Notes: generated from the letters alone by a model not told the origin. 64,000 nt of DNA from Isochrysis galbana (GCA_018136815.1 CM030934.1:5769987-5833986), one strand, 5' to 3'; counted from the first letter of the stretch, positions 9,801 through 20,240 are shown. Program-made: numbers and translations.

Positions 9801-10531
9801 GCTAGCACGGACGCTCCGCACGGAGAGAAGGGAGCATGCGCAACGCGGTCGAGGAACGGCGAGTAGCACAGCGTAAACCGACGCGATGGTCCTCCCTTCT
9901 GCGCACGCGCTCCGCCATTGTCCGAGCACGCCTCTCGCAAAGCCTTCATAGTGTGCGCCTCGCTCATGAATATTAGCCCTGGGCAGCCGGCGAGGGCGTC
10001 GTAGATAAGCCGTTTGATTGTTTCGCTCCGAGACACAAGCCAAAGCAGTGGATCTTCCTTGGTGGCTCGACGGCCTTCACTGTTCTCGCCGCCGCTAGTG
10101 GCACCCACAACGCAGGTGGTGCATGCCTCCGGTGGCGGGGCCAGCATGATGATGGTGCGACCACTTCGTGCGGCACGTGACTGGCTGAGCGCACTCACCA
10201 GCAGCGTCCCTCCTAGCGGCACGCCACCCGACTCCTCTACACCTCTGCTGGCCTGAGGAGCGTCATTTGTGTATTCTCTCTCGAGGTCGCACAGTCGTGC
10301 GACAAGCAGGTTGAGGCCGCGTACATTGCGGTTCCACGCCGAGTCGTGCGCGCGCAGCGCCGCGAGGCTGGCGCCGAAACCGATGAAATTCACGCAGACG
10401 GGCAGGCCAAGTAGCCGCTCGAGCCAGATGGAAAGAGGACCGCTCAGCACGGTTGGGTCAAAGCTGCACGCGAGGACGACGCGCAGCGCTTCAGTGCGGA
10501 AGATGCTGGCACAATCCATCTTGCCATCCAC
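6866..10531 (-). CDS. FkbH-like HAD phosphatase/acyltransferase fused to GNAT domain and CCCH zinc finger, 1221 aa
   Basis: Residues 15-80 resemble the FkbH N-terminal region (S-F-D-P-T, W-L-E-R-L, N-L-L-V-A-R-L-x-D-L). About 255-400 is the HAD core of the FkbH subfamily: L-A-L-D-C-D-N-T-L-W-G-G (nucleophile Asp), V-S-R-N, N-W-x-x-K and F-V-D-D. About 600-735 is the matching GNAT-like half (D-R-F-G-D-H-G-L, C-R-S-L-H-L-G-I-E-F, A-E-R-N-x-P-A). FkbH proteins activate glyceryl or related acyl groups for transfer to carrier proteins in polyketide and capsule pathways. About 760-830 is Ala-rich linker. Near residue 884 is C-x8-C-x4-C-x3-H, close to a CCCH finger, a nucleic-acid-binding module not expected in this family. 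The C-terminal 250 residues are unassigned. The gene is intronless. Two ATGs lie at the start; I chose the first, behind a pyrimidine-rich leader. No PKS gene is nearby. Confidence 0.88.
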   Translation of the reverse strand: MDGKMDCASIFRTEALRVVLACSFDPTVLSGPLSIWLERLLGLPVCVNFIGFGASLAALRAHDSAWNRNVRGLNLLVARLCDLEREYTNDAPQASRGVEESGGVPLGGTLLVSALSQSRAARSGRTIIMLAPPPEACTTCVVGATSGGENSEGRRATKEDPLLWLVSRSETIKRLIYDALAGCPGLIFMSEAHTMKALREACSDNGGARAQKGGPSRRFTLCYSPFLDRVAHAPFSPCGASVLAALLTRALVRACAPTRKVLALDCDNTLWGGAVGELGAAGVELSAPWLAAQRFFLAAQRRGMLLVLVSRNHEEDVRAVFSQRRDELELREEHVVAIRANWSAKSANLRTLADQLCLSLGSFIFVDDSAAECAEVAQTICSAGAGCYGLGNESALGSSSLAIVHIPRDPSVLPAYLDHCWALDPPMERPTTRSSRPPKPDLNCHDIGGAGGTCEDASRTRLYRELAERKDFLAHAAGVTLAHNGSAHDGANVECTMSAAASSSAFLASLNLVVQILPLVEETADRAAQLTERTNQHNACRTVASATALLRLAQYSQVSAPDFVRGGPSVADRQPRASSPSDVKPLPNGGGYGKEGSSIVLTVRASDRFGDHGLIGLIVLDKEASVTPGAPIGNAMDERPTIALPRDTIHVRAWCLSCRSLHLGIEFAMLRHVAEIARAAGATKLAIHWVRAERNEPAAAFLFSVPGARFVTASSEVLGLPLGNKSRPVVDARNGWIPSNAYGPAPTTVKEQMATTAAAAAAATAAATRVLAEASQRHILKGTEHALGVAEALVPSPLGPSTSAVAAAASAAVSAAIDCVCQSGARLEKEAVPIGELLQMLARGERKKLAKWAALQVSRERRGSFARSADRAAAGLVIRGWIGGEVCRHHAAGSRCTTAGCPFMHPSEVGVQVRLQVGGTGEVLAKVSLGMSHGHDHRKVDRTADVSSAAMERLATNVAIATFGQSDDGPKMDKVTTTEEMEEADRDAELHDERTFGDVARYESSVRKRPPSGYVLLDVGVAAAIDARLREDIASPSAVSAMSSSVADVHEAPVGDGLAAPSHGMATRQAERLGPNLERRGWAKDGTFVMHHETYREIALRLSSNPSDVHEWVAAECERTKLVPPPYAEAWETVLKREAEIGDALAAAGTGAVDAAVAEGAGALSGASDDSPPAGASMTSSDAALAGEHARLRRQIRHAMHLMMQQSNPHTYYAGVKHICS

Positions 10532-10722
10532 ACGGTGGACGAGCGAGGGCTAGGTAGACGCACCGAGGCAGAGGCAGTCCGGGAGGGACTAGCAGGAGGG
10601 AAGGAGTGGAGGTGGAGGGGAAGGCTTCAGGCCGTCCCCTTGCCAATGGGTCGCTGCCACGCCACCGTCGTGGAAGCGCCAAGACGGGAGAAGGGGGAGG
10701 GGGGAGGGGGGGGGGGCACAAG
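10532..10722 (-). promoter_or_regulatory. Pyrimidine-rich (minus strand) leader of the FkbH-like gene
   Basis: The plus strand is G/A-rich from the start codon out to a run of G at about 10690-10717. On the sense strand this reads as C/T. It matches the leader pattern at other genes. Function is inferred. Confidence 0.35.
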
Positions 10723-10996
10723 AGCCGGGGGTTTGACGCGACTCCACACGGCGACTTCACAAGTTAAAATAGGCGGCTCAACAGCTAAATGTCCTCTGGA
10801 GTCGCTGTTGAGTCGCTAGCAGGATTTGTGATAGTCACTTTAATTACTATTCCCACTTACAGTATTACATTTACACTCCTTAAGGTAGTCCGCGGATGGG
10901 AATGCGGGGGGGGGGGGGGGGGGGCCGGGGGGCGATCGCGATCGCTGCCGCGAAGCGCGAAGCGAGAGGGGGGGCAGGAGGGGGGCGCCCGACGGA

Positions 10997-13585
10997 ATGG
11001 CACCTGGTGCTGGAGAGGAGCCCGAGGGTGACGGACCAAGGGATGAGGAGGAGCCTCAGGAATGGCCCCCTTCGAATCCCGAGCCTTCCTCCCGGCCCAG
11101 GTCGTCAATGACCCCTGGGGTGTACAAGGCAAAGAAGCGCCGCCGGTCGTATTGCGCGCTGACACCAAAGGAGGCTCCTGCATCTAGGAGGAAGAGGAAG
11201 GCCCCCTCCCAACTGGATTTCGGCTCCCCGGGAGGTTGTAACGGCCTGCGGAAGCGGACGAGGCGGATCCTGCCACTCCCCGCACCGCCGGCCCCTCCCA
11301 ACCCACCAGCTCCCCCACCCACCCCCCAAGATCGCGCCCACATCGTGCACTCGCAGGTACTCCACGACTAGCTTCGAAGGACATTCGCGTGCCCCCACTG
11401 CGGCGCCCTTAAGGCTCTGCGAGCAGGCCCCCCAGCCCGCGTGTGGGGTAGCCACGGAATGATCCTCAAGTTGCAGTGCGAGGAGTGCCTTGAGACGCTC
11501 CAGTTCAATGGTGGCGACCGTACCAAGCTGCTGAAGGCCAAACTTGCTCACCCACAGACGGAACCGCTGGCGGATGAGGAGGAGCTACCGGCGAAGGAGG
11601 AGCTGCAAGCGGAGGAGGAAACGAGCAGGGAGAAGCGCAAGACGTCGGGGAAGTTCCTTTCCAGCGAGGCGCTGCGGGCTGTGCTGGGTTGTTTGCTCAG
11701 CGGCACCTTGCACGCGGAGTTTGTCACTGAGTGTGTGGCTCAACAGATGGAGCCCCTAAAGCATGATGCATTTCAAGCATACGTTTCGCACATTGCTCCC
11801 GTGGCAGCTCAGGTGGCTCAGGACTCCATCAACCTGGTTCGGTACGCCGTCGTGCGCTACGGTTTCCTCTTCGCAGAAGCTCCTGTCATAGGTGACCTCG
11901 TCGTCACAAATGACTTCTTTTGGGCAACGCGCGGGCATTACGCGCTCAACGGTTCCGGCACCATCTGCGAGATATCTTCGGGGGGCATCATTGCGACGAA
12001 GCACTATTGCAAGCGCCCCAACAAGGGCTCGGGCTTCGCCGCATACGAGGCCACGGCAAAGTCGATGGACGCGCGCGGCTTCAAGGAGATGCTCGCCGAG
12101 GTTGTCGAGTGGATGGAGGACGCGGTCCCCACAATGTGCGCAGAGTATGGCGTGTCCGTTGCTCCCAAGTTCACTGGAGTCGTTTTGGACGGCGACGCGA
12201 GCACGGACAAATTTGTCATCGAGGTGGAGAAGCGCGCTAAGGCTGCTTCCGAATCTGCCGTGTGCGCGCAGCTCCAAGTGCGCCCCTGTGTAAACCACCT
12301 CGCGAAGAATATCGCAAAGAAGGCTGTTGAGTACGGTACTGATGTGCATCGCAGCTGCTCGTGTCCCGTAAAGACAAAGGAAAATGGCGCGCCATATGCC
12401 ACAGGCGCGCGCACGCACCGCGGTTGCAACCCCGGCCCACGTGGGCACAAACTTCAGAAAGCCATCCAGCGGGCGATGGGTGCCGCAATGCGTGGCGCCA
12501 CCACCACAGTCGCGCCCGGCCAGACCGTGAAGGACGCGGGGATCGCGGCGGTGGAGGAGTGCCTCAACCACTTCTGCGATGTGCACTCAGGCCCCGGCGC
12601 GTTCACCGGTGTGCCTGGGACGTGCAGATTCCACGAGGCGGGGAAGACGGCCACGCACTTCAATGACTGCAAGGTCTGGCAGGCCAAGATGACATCCTAC
12701 ATCCGCGCCACAGTATTCGACAAGGCCGACCGCATCTTCTCATTGCACGGGGCAGTTTCGCAGAATGCATCTGAGAGGGTGGGCAGTGTTTGCCTAAAAT
12801 TCCGCAGGAAGGGCCTCCCCCTCAAGCGCGATCATTACTGCGCCTCCACCGACCTCGCCATCGCACATGTCAACGCAGTGGTGTTGAGGAACTTCGCGAC
12901 GAAGCTGGCAGCGGCCGACCTGCCCGCAGACTACCACATGACTCAATTTGGCACCTACCAGCGCCGCATCTATCACCTACTCGGCCTGGCGACTACGGCA
13001 CAGCAGGAGGTCGCGTGGGAGAAGGACTTGGCGTTGCGCTCAAGGCGCAGCTTGTACCGAAAGTCCGCAGAGTACAAAAAGAAGCGAGCGAAAGCGCGGA
13101 AGGCGTTGGCGACGCAACGCCGTGCCGACTTAAAGCCGTCCGACCAGACATATAAGCAGCGCGAAGGAGCGCATAGCGGCGGCGAAGGAGACGGGGCAGA
13201 CGCGCCGGGGCCTCGCAAGCGGCGGTGTCAAGACAAGGGCCCCCCAGGAGCTTGCTGCTGCGGCCCCACCGCCATGTGCAAGACGGCGGGCTGCCCTTGC
13301 TTCAAGGCAGCGGTGATGTGCACGCCGCGTTGCCACAAGGGGAAGGGAAACGCCAAGTGCACTCGCTGCCTGCCGCCGACTGCGGCGCCCGCGGTTGTGG
13401 CCTCCGTCCACGCTGACTCCGAGCCTGATTCTGACGTGGGAGAGGAGGAACCAGAGGAGGTTGTGCTTCCTAGTCCCATGAGTGCCCTAAGTTGTGAGTC
13501 CGGGACGAATGATGAGATTTGCTCTGACGTCGATTCGGAACCGGGGTCACTCCTCAGCTGCGTTGGCGAAGGTGATTGCTGTTGA
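10997..13585 (+). pseudogene. DDE-transposase-like protein with zinc ribbon and CXC domain, one in-frame TAG
   Basis: One frame runs from ATG 10997 to TGA 13585 with a single TAG at 11369-11371. Just after the TAG come C-P-H-C and, 28 codons later, C-E-E-C. Together these form a zinc-ribbon-like pair, so coding sequence spans the stop. The only ATG after the stop (11459) would cut the ribbon in half. The core has T-N-D-F-F-W near 11906, V-L-D-G-D-A-S-T-D near 12183 and C-V-N-H-L-A-K-N near 12286, in the order seen in Mutator-like DDE transposases of animal and protist repeats. A Cys-rich CXC-like segment (about 13249-13370) and an acidic tail close the protein. The N-terminal 120 residues are basic and Pro-rich. 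It may be a recently dead transposase, a domesticated gene with a sequencing error, or a read-through case. No terminal inverted repeats were found by eye. Confidence 0.65.
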
Positions 13586-15334
13586 GTGCTACAGTACCTA
13601 GCCTAACTTATCATATGCCTTACGTCTCAATTCTCACTACCACTACTCACCAGTGGGGGTCACCCATCGGACCGCCTTGTAATTATCTTTAACAAAAAAT
13701 GTAGATTTTCAGAGCCCCGCACGCAAGGGACCGCCGGCGACACCGCTCCCGTCGGACAGGTTGCAGCCTCCTTCCCCGTGGAGCACCACACCGTGGATGT
13801 CGGCGAATTGGATGTCTTCGACGACGTTGAGCAGCGTCTCGCGCACCGTGTGCAGTGCGTTGGGCTTCCCGCGCGGCGAGCCTTCTCGCGAGCTTGGGCG
13901 GTCTTTCTCTCCCTCCCTCCTACCCATCCACTCCGTCAGCCAAACGGAACAGTGCCACGTGAGGGTATGAGGGGGGGGGGGGGCATTGCTCTAGGTGCTG
14001 CTTCCGCTCGCCCGGCGCTGCCCTCGCTCAGCCCAGCCACTGTCCCTCCCGGTCAGGAGACGTTGGCGCGCCTCTCCTCCCGCCTATGTGGACGCATCTC
14101 CTCCCGCCTATGGGACGCCTGCGCGCCTTCGTACGGCGGGGTGGGGTGCAACCACCTGCTTTGGGTTGGCTGAAGGGAGCGAGGGCGCGGTGAAAGGGCA
14201 GGACCGGCTGCGATGTCCCCTTTTCTGCGGTCAAATCGCCTTGCTGCACGTTTGTACTGTAAAAAAGGGGGTCCTTTAAGTAGAACTTATACCGTCCACA
14301 TGGGGGGCACTTGCGAAAAAAACAACCAAACCTGAGGTTGCACCCTCTCACCTGAGGATAAGAAACTCAGCGCAAGAAAACCATTTCTATCTTCTATGCG
14401 CTGCGGGCCTCGCCGGCGGGCCATGCAAGATGCAAGTTGCAAGTTGTCGTTGTCGCCGTGTAGCGGGCCGTCAGCCGTCAGCCGATTGTTGTGGTCAATA
14501 GTGGTCATTCGTTGGCCGTGGGCCGCGGGGGCACTTCGCACTTATACTTTTGCGCCTTCCTTCTACTCTCGGCTGCTTGAATATGTATACACAAAACATA
14601 TAGTAAATAGTAATAGTAAAAGTAAAGACCCCGCGGCTTCTAAGAAACTATCAAGGTGCAAGGTGTGGGAGTCGGCTTACGTAGAAAATGTAGAAGGCAA
14701 AAATCCCTGTTTTCTTAATGGTGCACCCTTACTGTAACTGTAACGCTCAGCAGATATTTTATTATTATTATCGAAGGGGCGCAAATTCTGTGCTTGTAGA
14801 GGATCAGCTCGGTCGTGAGAGTGATGTGAGTGCTTGTGCTTGTGACTTGTGAGTCGGCCGGAGGCGGCGGGGCAGGTGCTGGTGCTGGTGCTGGTGCACT
14901 GGCACAGGTGCAAGAAGAAGAAGAAGTTCAGAAGTTCCTAGTTTCGCGTTTCGCGTGCATGTGTACAAAAATGTCACTGTGAGTCACCACCACCTTATTA
15001 TTTCATTTTGACCTATATGTCGGCGCAAGACACCACATGGCACATGGGGCAACTTTTCCCTAGTCGGAGCGACCTCGCGACCTCTAGTCAACATCTATTT
15101 TACCCCATAGAAATGGGACTTATCCATGAAGCGGTAGCCTCTGTTGTGGTTTTGTTGTTGCGTACGGGCTTCGAGAGATCTCCGCGCGTCGGCGGTCTCC
15201 CCCCCCCCAAAAAAAAAAACCAGGGGATCCGGCCCCTATGCTGTCTTTTCTCTCTCGTCTCGCTTTTGACACGCCAACTCGTCCACGGCCAGCCCTTCTT
15301 CCTCTCTCCCCTCTCTCCATTGCTGCGCCGCCAT
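13586..15334. other. Intergenic; one possible short coding fragment
   Basis: No gene is supported. At 13765-13870 both strands give protein-like reading (minus strand: V-R-E-T-L-L-N-V-V-E-D-I-Q-F-A-D-I-H-G), which might be an exon relic, but no splice context confirms it. 14875-14900 has CTGGTG microsatellite. 15180-15330 is the CT-rich leader of the glutaredoxin gene. Confidence 0.4.
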
Positions 15335-15924
15335 ATGCTCGCTCGCCTCAGCATGAGAGTATCCGCAGTGGCGCGCGCACCGGTCGCTCGACTCGCGGTG
15401 GTCGCTCAGCCGAGGTTAGCAACGCGGGTACGCCCGCTTTGCTCCGACTCCGACTTCAAACCGCAACGCAAAGCCTTCGCTCCAGATGGCAATGTGCGCG
15501 CGCAGATTCAGGCGGAGATAGATGCAAACAAGGTGGTCGTCTTCATGAAGGGCGTACCCGAGGCCCCCATGTGCGGCTTCTCGAACACTGTGGTGCAGGT
15601 GTTGTGCCCACCTTCTCCCTCGCACCGCTCTTGGCGGCCTGCACCTGGATTGTCTGTGCTTGTGCGCAGTGGAACCAGGTCTCTTGAAGGTTCTTTGCCC
15701 GGCCATAGGTGCTCCGTGCGGAGGGCGTTCCATTCAAGGGCGTGAACGTCCTCGCAGACCCAGACGTCCGTGAGGGTATCAAGGAGTTTTCGAACTGGCC
15801 GACGATCCCGCAACTGTACATCGATGGAGAATTCCTTGGCGGCTGCGATACAACAGTGGAGATGTACAAGTCTGGTGAGCTCCGTAAGGCCTTGGAGGAT
15901 GCGGGAATCAAGTCGAATGCGTGA
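15335..15924 (+). CDS. GRX5: Monothiol glutaredoxin, mitochondrial or plastid type, 159 aa
   Basis: Exons 15335-15598 and 15709-15924, with a 110-bp GT-AG intron, both junctions in phase 0. The protein has an Arg/Ala-rich presequence of about 50 residues, typical of mitochondrial or plastid import. It is followed by K-G-V-P-E-A-P-M-C-G-F-S, the CGFS active site of monothiol glutaredoxins, and W-P-T-I-P-Q-L-Y-I-D-G-E-F-L-G-G-C-D, the glutathione-binding region. Such proteins bind a glutathione-ligated 2Fe-2S cluster and pass it on in iron-sulfur biogenesis. Length fits the single-domain Grx5 class. I preferred the ATG at 15335 over earlier in-frame ATGs, because upstream sequence is a pyrimidine-rich leader with no conserved protein. 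Confidence 0.95.
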
Positions 15925-16613
15925 GAGGGAGAGAAATCGTGCTGCAAGTGCGGAAGCTTGAGCGTGAGTGTGTTGAGTTTAACGGTCACGTTAGGCTGGC
16001 TCGCAACGGTTGACACCGATACAGTTGTAATCCAGCTTAAGCAGCCACGGTCCGGGTTGTGCCTTGCACCTAATTCTCATTCTCTTTCACAAATATGCGT
16101 ATGACTTGTGCCTTATGATTTGCGCGATACGCGAACGACTAGCCAAATGAGCTGGGTGTGAACAAATAATAAAGAGTGTCGTGGGAGGAAAGCCGGATAA
16201 TGGGCCGGTGCCCGGCGGTCCCATGGTGCCCCCTAGCCCTTAGCCACCCAGCCCCCTACGAGGCAGGCAGCGCGTCGCCCTGCGCGCGCCATGGCCTGCT
16301 CTCAGAGGTCCTTCGGGAGCCCCCAGAGGGTCGGCAGAGGCAGTTCAGGGGCCAGTGGAGGCTGGGGTTTTGCCCTTGGCCCCCCCTTGCCTCTCCCCTC
16401 TCCCACGCTTGCCCCGCCGGCGCACCGGCAGACCCGGCAAACCTCTTGCCTCTTGCCTCTTGCCTTGCGGCGTCTTCCGTCTTCCGCGCGGCGCTTGTCC
16501 TGGAAGGGCGTGGAGGGCTCCTTGGCGGACTGCGTCTTCGAGGGCTGCACCTTCTTGAAGGCTTTAGAGGGCTGCTGCGCCTTCGCGGGGTGCGCCTGCT
16601 CGGATGCCTCGTC
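15925..16613. other. Intergenic, probably degraded repeat
   Basis: The 3' flank of the glutaredoxin gene is followed from about 16180 by GC-rich sequence that runs without a break into the retroposon piece at 16614. It may be part of the same element, but no second copy is in the window to confirm it. No gene. Confidence 0.4.
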
Positions 16614-17065
16614 GATGGCGCGCCTGCGACAGGCATGCAGCTGCCCTCCAGCCTCGGGCGACCCTTGGAGGCCAGCTCAGGGGGCAGAGGAGGCTGGGTC
16701 TGGGCCCTGACTCCCCTGCCTCTTCCCCTCCCTCGCTGGCGCTCCCGAGCTCCTGGGGGCCCCACGCTGCACCTGTCGACCTGTCGACCAAGTGGGGAGG
16801 AGGGGTTGGAGCAGTGAGTCACAGTGACAGTGAGCAGTGAACAGTGAACGGTGGCGGTGGCAGCTGGCCACGAATGACCACAGGTTGAGCGATCCAGGCG
16901 AGCCTATGGGGGAGAGAGTGTCAGCAAGGCAGTCTGCTCCTGGCAAGACATAAGGCATACCAGGAGGATGGGTAGTTCCTCCCCCACAGCAGGGGAGGCG
17001 TGGAGGGGGGGGGGGGGCTTGTGCCCCTCCATGGGCGAACTGCAAGTATAAGTATGAACTTAGCT
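16614..17065 (+). repeat. Retroposon family copy, partial, diverged
   Basis: Collinear with 58424-58819: shared GATGGCGCGCCTGCG start, the GGCAGAGGAGGCTGGG block, CTGGCGCTCCCGAG, the CCAGGAGGATGGGT block, and the family 3' end (here AAGTATAAGTATGAACTTAG). It lacks the 5' module present at 58077 and 25545. Diverged and without clear target duplications. Confidence 0.75.
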
Positions 17066-17561
17066 GTCACCATTCACTAATCCCTAACGAGAGAGTATTA
17101 TGATCAGTGTTACTCTTCTTTCCGTCTGCGGCCCGAACGCCAATACGATCCACACCCCTAGGACTAGAACCAAGATGCCATACGCAAGAGGCGGTGAATG
17201 GTGTGGATGAATGAGTGTGATTTGTAATGAGTGTTGCGCTTCGTCGACCACGCAGATGCGCATAGCCGCTCCGCCTCAGACGCCGCACAGAATGTGTTCG
17301 TCACTGCAACAGTATTACGTGCTGCTGCCAGCCTGCACTGAAGGAGATGCCGGGAAAGAGGCGACGGAGAGCCCTCCAGCGCGTAGCGTGCCCATCGTAT
17401 TCTCCTCCCGCACCCGTGCTTAAACAGCCTCGTTCCCGGCTAGAACCGCACTCGATCAAGAGACCTCGGCTGATGCACTCGCGAGAAAAGAGAGGCAGTG
17501 AAGCATGCATGTGAAAGACATGGGCAAGTTCGACATGACACCAAGCGCAGTCACAAACTGG
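17066..17561. other. Intergenic, 3' flank of the TBL1-like gene
   Basis: Nothing recognised on either strand. Confidence 0.5.
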
Positions 17562-19068
17562 TCACATTCTCATGTCGAGGACCGAGACAACATTACTGGA
17601 AAAGCAAGCAGCCACCTTTGTCCCGTCTGAGTTCCAACACACTTCAAATATCCCCCCTGTCCCTCGGTACGTCTTCACTAGACTTCCGTCCTGAGGCAGG
17701 TAAGAGAGGCGAGTCAGGCCGGTCAGATCTCGTTTGGAGTGGGCAAGCAGGAACACCAGGGGGTGGCGCGTCATGTGGCCCGTCTGGTGTGCGAGTCCTG
17801 TCCAAAACCGTGGTAGTGCACAGAACAAACAGTAAGGGTCCTGCACACACCTTTACGGACCAGATATGGAGACAGCGATCAAACGAGCCCGAGGCAAGGT
17901 ACCGGCCATCAGCGGAGAAGGCAACGGAGTAGACAGGATCCAGATGCTTGTCAAGCACATGTGAGCACTGCCCAGTCTCTGGGTCCCAGAGACGGACAGT
18001 GGCATCAAAGGAGCCTGTGGCGAGCACTAAGCTAGCATTCGGATTGGCGGATCCCGGTCCGCCGGGAGACCATTTGATAGTGTAAATCTCCTTCTGGTGC
18101 TCACGCAAGTCCTGGACGCAAGCGTCACCCTTCAATGTCCATATCTGCATCAGGAGGAGGTGCGCGATGTAAAAACAGCACGGCCACGTATGCAATCTTT
18201 CACTACTACCGCTCACTACAGCGAGACGGTGCAGTCAATACCTTAGCGGTATGGTCATCGGAGCAAGAAGCAAGCAACGACCCGGAGGGATCCCATTTGA
18301 TGGCATTCACTTCATCTCGGTGACCCTGAAAGCATCTGAGGTAGTTCGGCGAGTTGAGCTTGCAGACATAAATCATGCGGTCGGTGGAGCAACTAGCGAA
18401 TGAATCTTCGTCTCGCCAATCCACGTCAAGAGTCGGCTCTTTGTGGAATGCGAACTCCTGCTTGACGGTACTCGTGGTGGTGTCCCAGACCACCGCCGTC
18501 TTATCCACGGAACCGGAGAGGAGGTACTGTCCGGTACTATTCCATTTCAACGAGAAGATGGGACCCTTGTGCCTGGATAAGGTGTGCAGCAATTGTCCCT
18601 CGGGACTCCATATGCGGGCCTGACCGTCGTACGATCCAGTTGCAAGTAGGGAGCCGTCAGAGTTCCAGTCGAGCGTCGTCACGTCCTTCGATTTCTCCTT
18701 GTCCCCTGAAACGTGGTGAAGCACTACAGGCGGCGGATAATCGCGACCCTGGCCGCACGGCCCATCAGGCACAGTCCAGATGCGTGCAGTCGCATCGCCT
18801 GATCCACTTGCGAGTTTGAGGCCCTTAGGGCTCCACGCGCAGATGAAGACTTCAGACGCGTGACCGATGAGGTTTGTGACCTCGTCATCCGTGGCCATGG
18901 CCTGCACGTCGTCGCCGACCCTGGAACCGTCGGCGTCAACTGCCATGGCCTCAGTAGTGTCACTGGCAGCGGCTGCGCCGCTCTGCTGCACTGCTCTTCC
19001 AGCGCTGCCCCCCCTATCTGAAGATCCTCGCTGCTGCTGCTGCTGCTGCTGTTGTAGCTGCTGCTCTC

Positions 19069-19115
<47 letters not shown>

Positions 19116-19512
19116 CTCTGCTGCTTGCTCTCTCTGCTGCTCGTCGTCAGCGAGTACGGCGCCGAATCGAGGTCGCTGCCGTCTTCTCCGACAGAACGTT
19201 CTAGCTCTGTGTACATAATCCCCCGCTGCACCAAGTTGACCAGCTCTCCCGGCGCGATCTTCGAGCCGTTAATGTTGCTCTTGGTCACCATGGACTCGCA
19301 TCCGAATGTGAAGGCCGAGTGCCGGAAGCCTGCGCGCGACAAGGCCTGTGGTGAGCCAGTACTGCTGCGCCTGCAGCAGCCGTGCGACCACTTCCGCTTG
19401 CACTCCCTGCCAAGGCGTGGCGTGGGCGCGTATGGGCGCGAGTGTGGCGCGCACCTGACTCGTGCAGGTACCTGTAGATGAGGAAGTTGAGCTCGTCGCT
19501 CGTGATGCTCAT
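17562..19512 (-). CDS. TBL1: TBL1/TBLR1-like LisH-WD40 corepressor subunit, 522 aa
   Basis: Four exons: 19512-19455, 19329-18242, 18144-17851 and 17690-17562 (introns 125, 97 and 160 bp, all GT-AG). Joined, they start with [15 protein letters not shown] and continue [10 protein letters not shown], the LisH motif of TBL1. Residues about 83-120 are a polyglutamine tract coded by CAG runs (19030-19135). WD40 repeats fill about 166-522 (T-A-R-I-W, Q-A-R-I-W, T-A-V-V-W, T-V-R-L-W, H-I-W), ending G-G-I-F-E-V-C-W as in the family. TBL1 proteins scaffold SMRT/N-CoR-HDAC3 complexes; plant HOS15 and yeast Sif2 are relatives. It should act in the nucleus in histone deacetylation. Length matches human TBL1 (about 514-577). 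It is divergent from the oxidase gene at 20353. Confidence 0.96.
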
Positions 19513-19609
19513 CGCAGAAAGGGGGGGGGAGGGGGCGAAAGGGGGGGGGGGGAGGCGGCCCCGAGGGCCCCCCACCTGTCGTCGCCGGTGGCGAGCGTGG
19601 AGGGGGGGG

Positions 19610-19641
<32 letters not shown>

Positions 19642-19675
19642 GGGGGGCGGAGGGGGTTGGGGCCCCCGCGCGTCG
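19513..19675 (-). promoter_or_regulatory. C-rich (minus strand) leader of the TBL1-like gene
   Basis: The plus strand is almost all G/A up to the start codon, giving a C/T-rich sense strand. The bias flips sharply near 19675, where the leader of the divergent gene begins. Confidence 0.4.
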
Positions 19676-20240
19676 CCTCGCCCCGCCCCCCCCCCCGCTG
19701 CCCCCCCCCCCCCCCGCTGCCCCCCCCCCCCGACCCCCCCCACCCCCCCGCACCCCCCGCCCACCCAGCACGACATCGTGGCGCGGCGGCCCGCGCCCTC
19801 TCCTTCCCCACCTTCCATCTCCTCGCACCTGCTCTTATCTCTCCCCCTCTCCCGCATTTACGAACCCAATGGGTCCTCCTCTGTCCCCGCGGCTCTCGAA
19901 GGAAGGGGGCAGGAGAGACGATGCTGCTGCCATCTCGTTCTCGCTCTCGCTCTCTCGGCTCAGGCAGCGCCCCTTCCGCGAGAGTGCGGCTGGATACACT
20001 GTATACAGTGGGAATCCCCCCCTTTCACATGGACCGCCCCCCCCCCCCCCCTGCCGCGCCCTCCCCCCCCCCCCCCCCCCCCACCTCCTTCCTCAGCCGC
20101 TGCTCTGCGCCCGCCGTCGCTGCCCCGTCTCTCCGAGACAGCTCTCCCCTCGCCCTTCCCCCCCTCCCCCCTCTCTCTCTACGAGTACCTCGCCATTCTC
20201 CTCTCTCTCTTTGAGGCCTCCCTCCCTAGCTTCCTGTCCG
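19676..20240 (+). promoter_or_regulatory. Pyrimidine-rich leader of the oxidase-like gene
   Basis: C-runs (19684-19755, 20035-20084) and CT tracts (20165-20240) on the sense strand precede the ATG at 20353, with a G-rich interruption at 20240-20320. This mirrors the opposite-strand leader next door. Confidence 0.4.

Noticed and set aside
11441-11458. GTG at 11441 as the start of the transposase-like protein
   Set aside because: A non-ATG start, and coding with a zinc-ribbon Cys pair continues upstream in the same frame.
13709-13927. Short minus-strand frame with protein-like sequence
   Set aside because: The plus strand reads equally well and no splice sites or homologous family support it.
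19513-19828. Gly/Pro-rich N-terminal extension of the WD40 protein
   Set aside because: It translates G/C homopolymers; the LisH start at 19512 matches the TBL1 family exactly.
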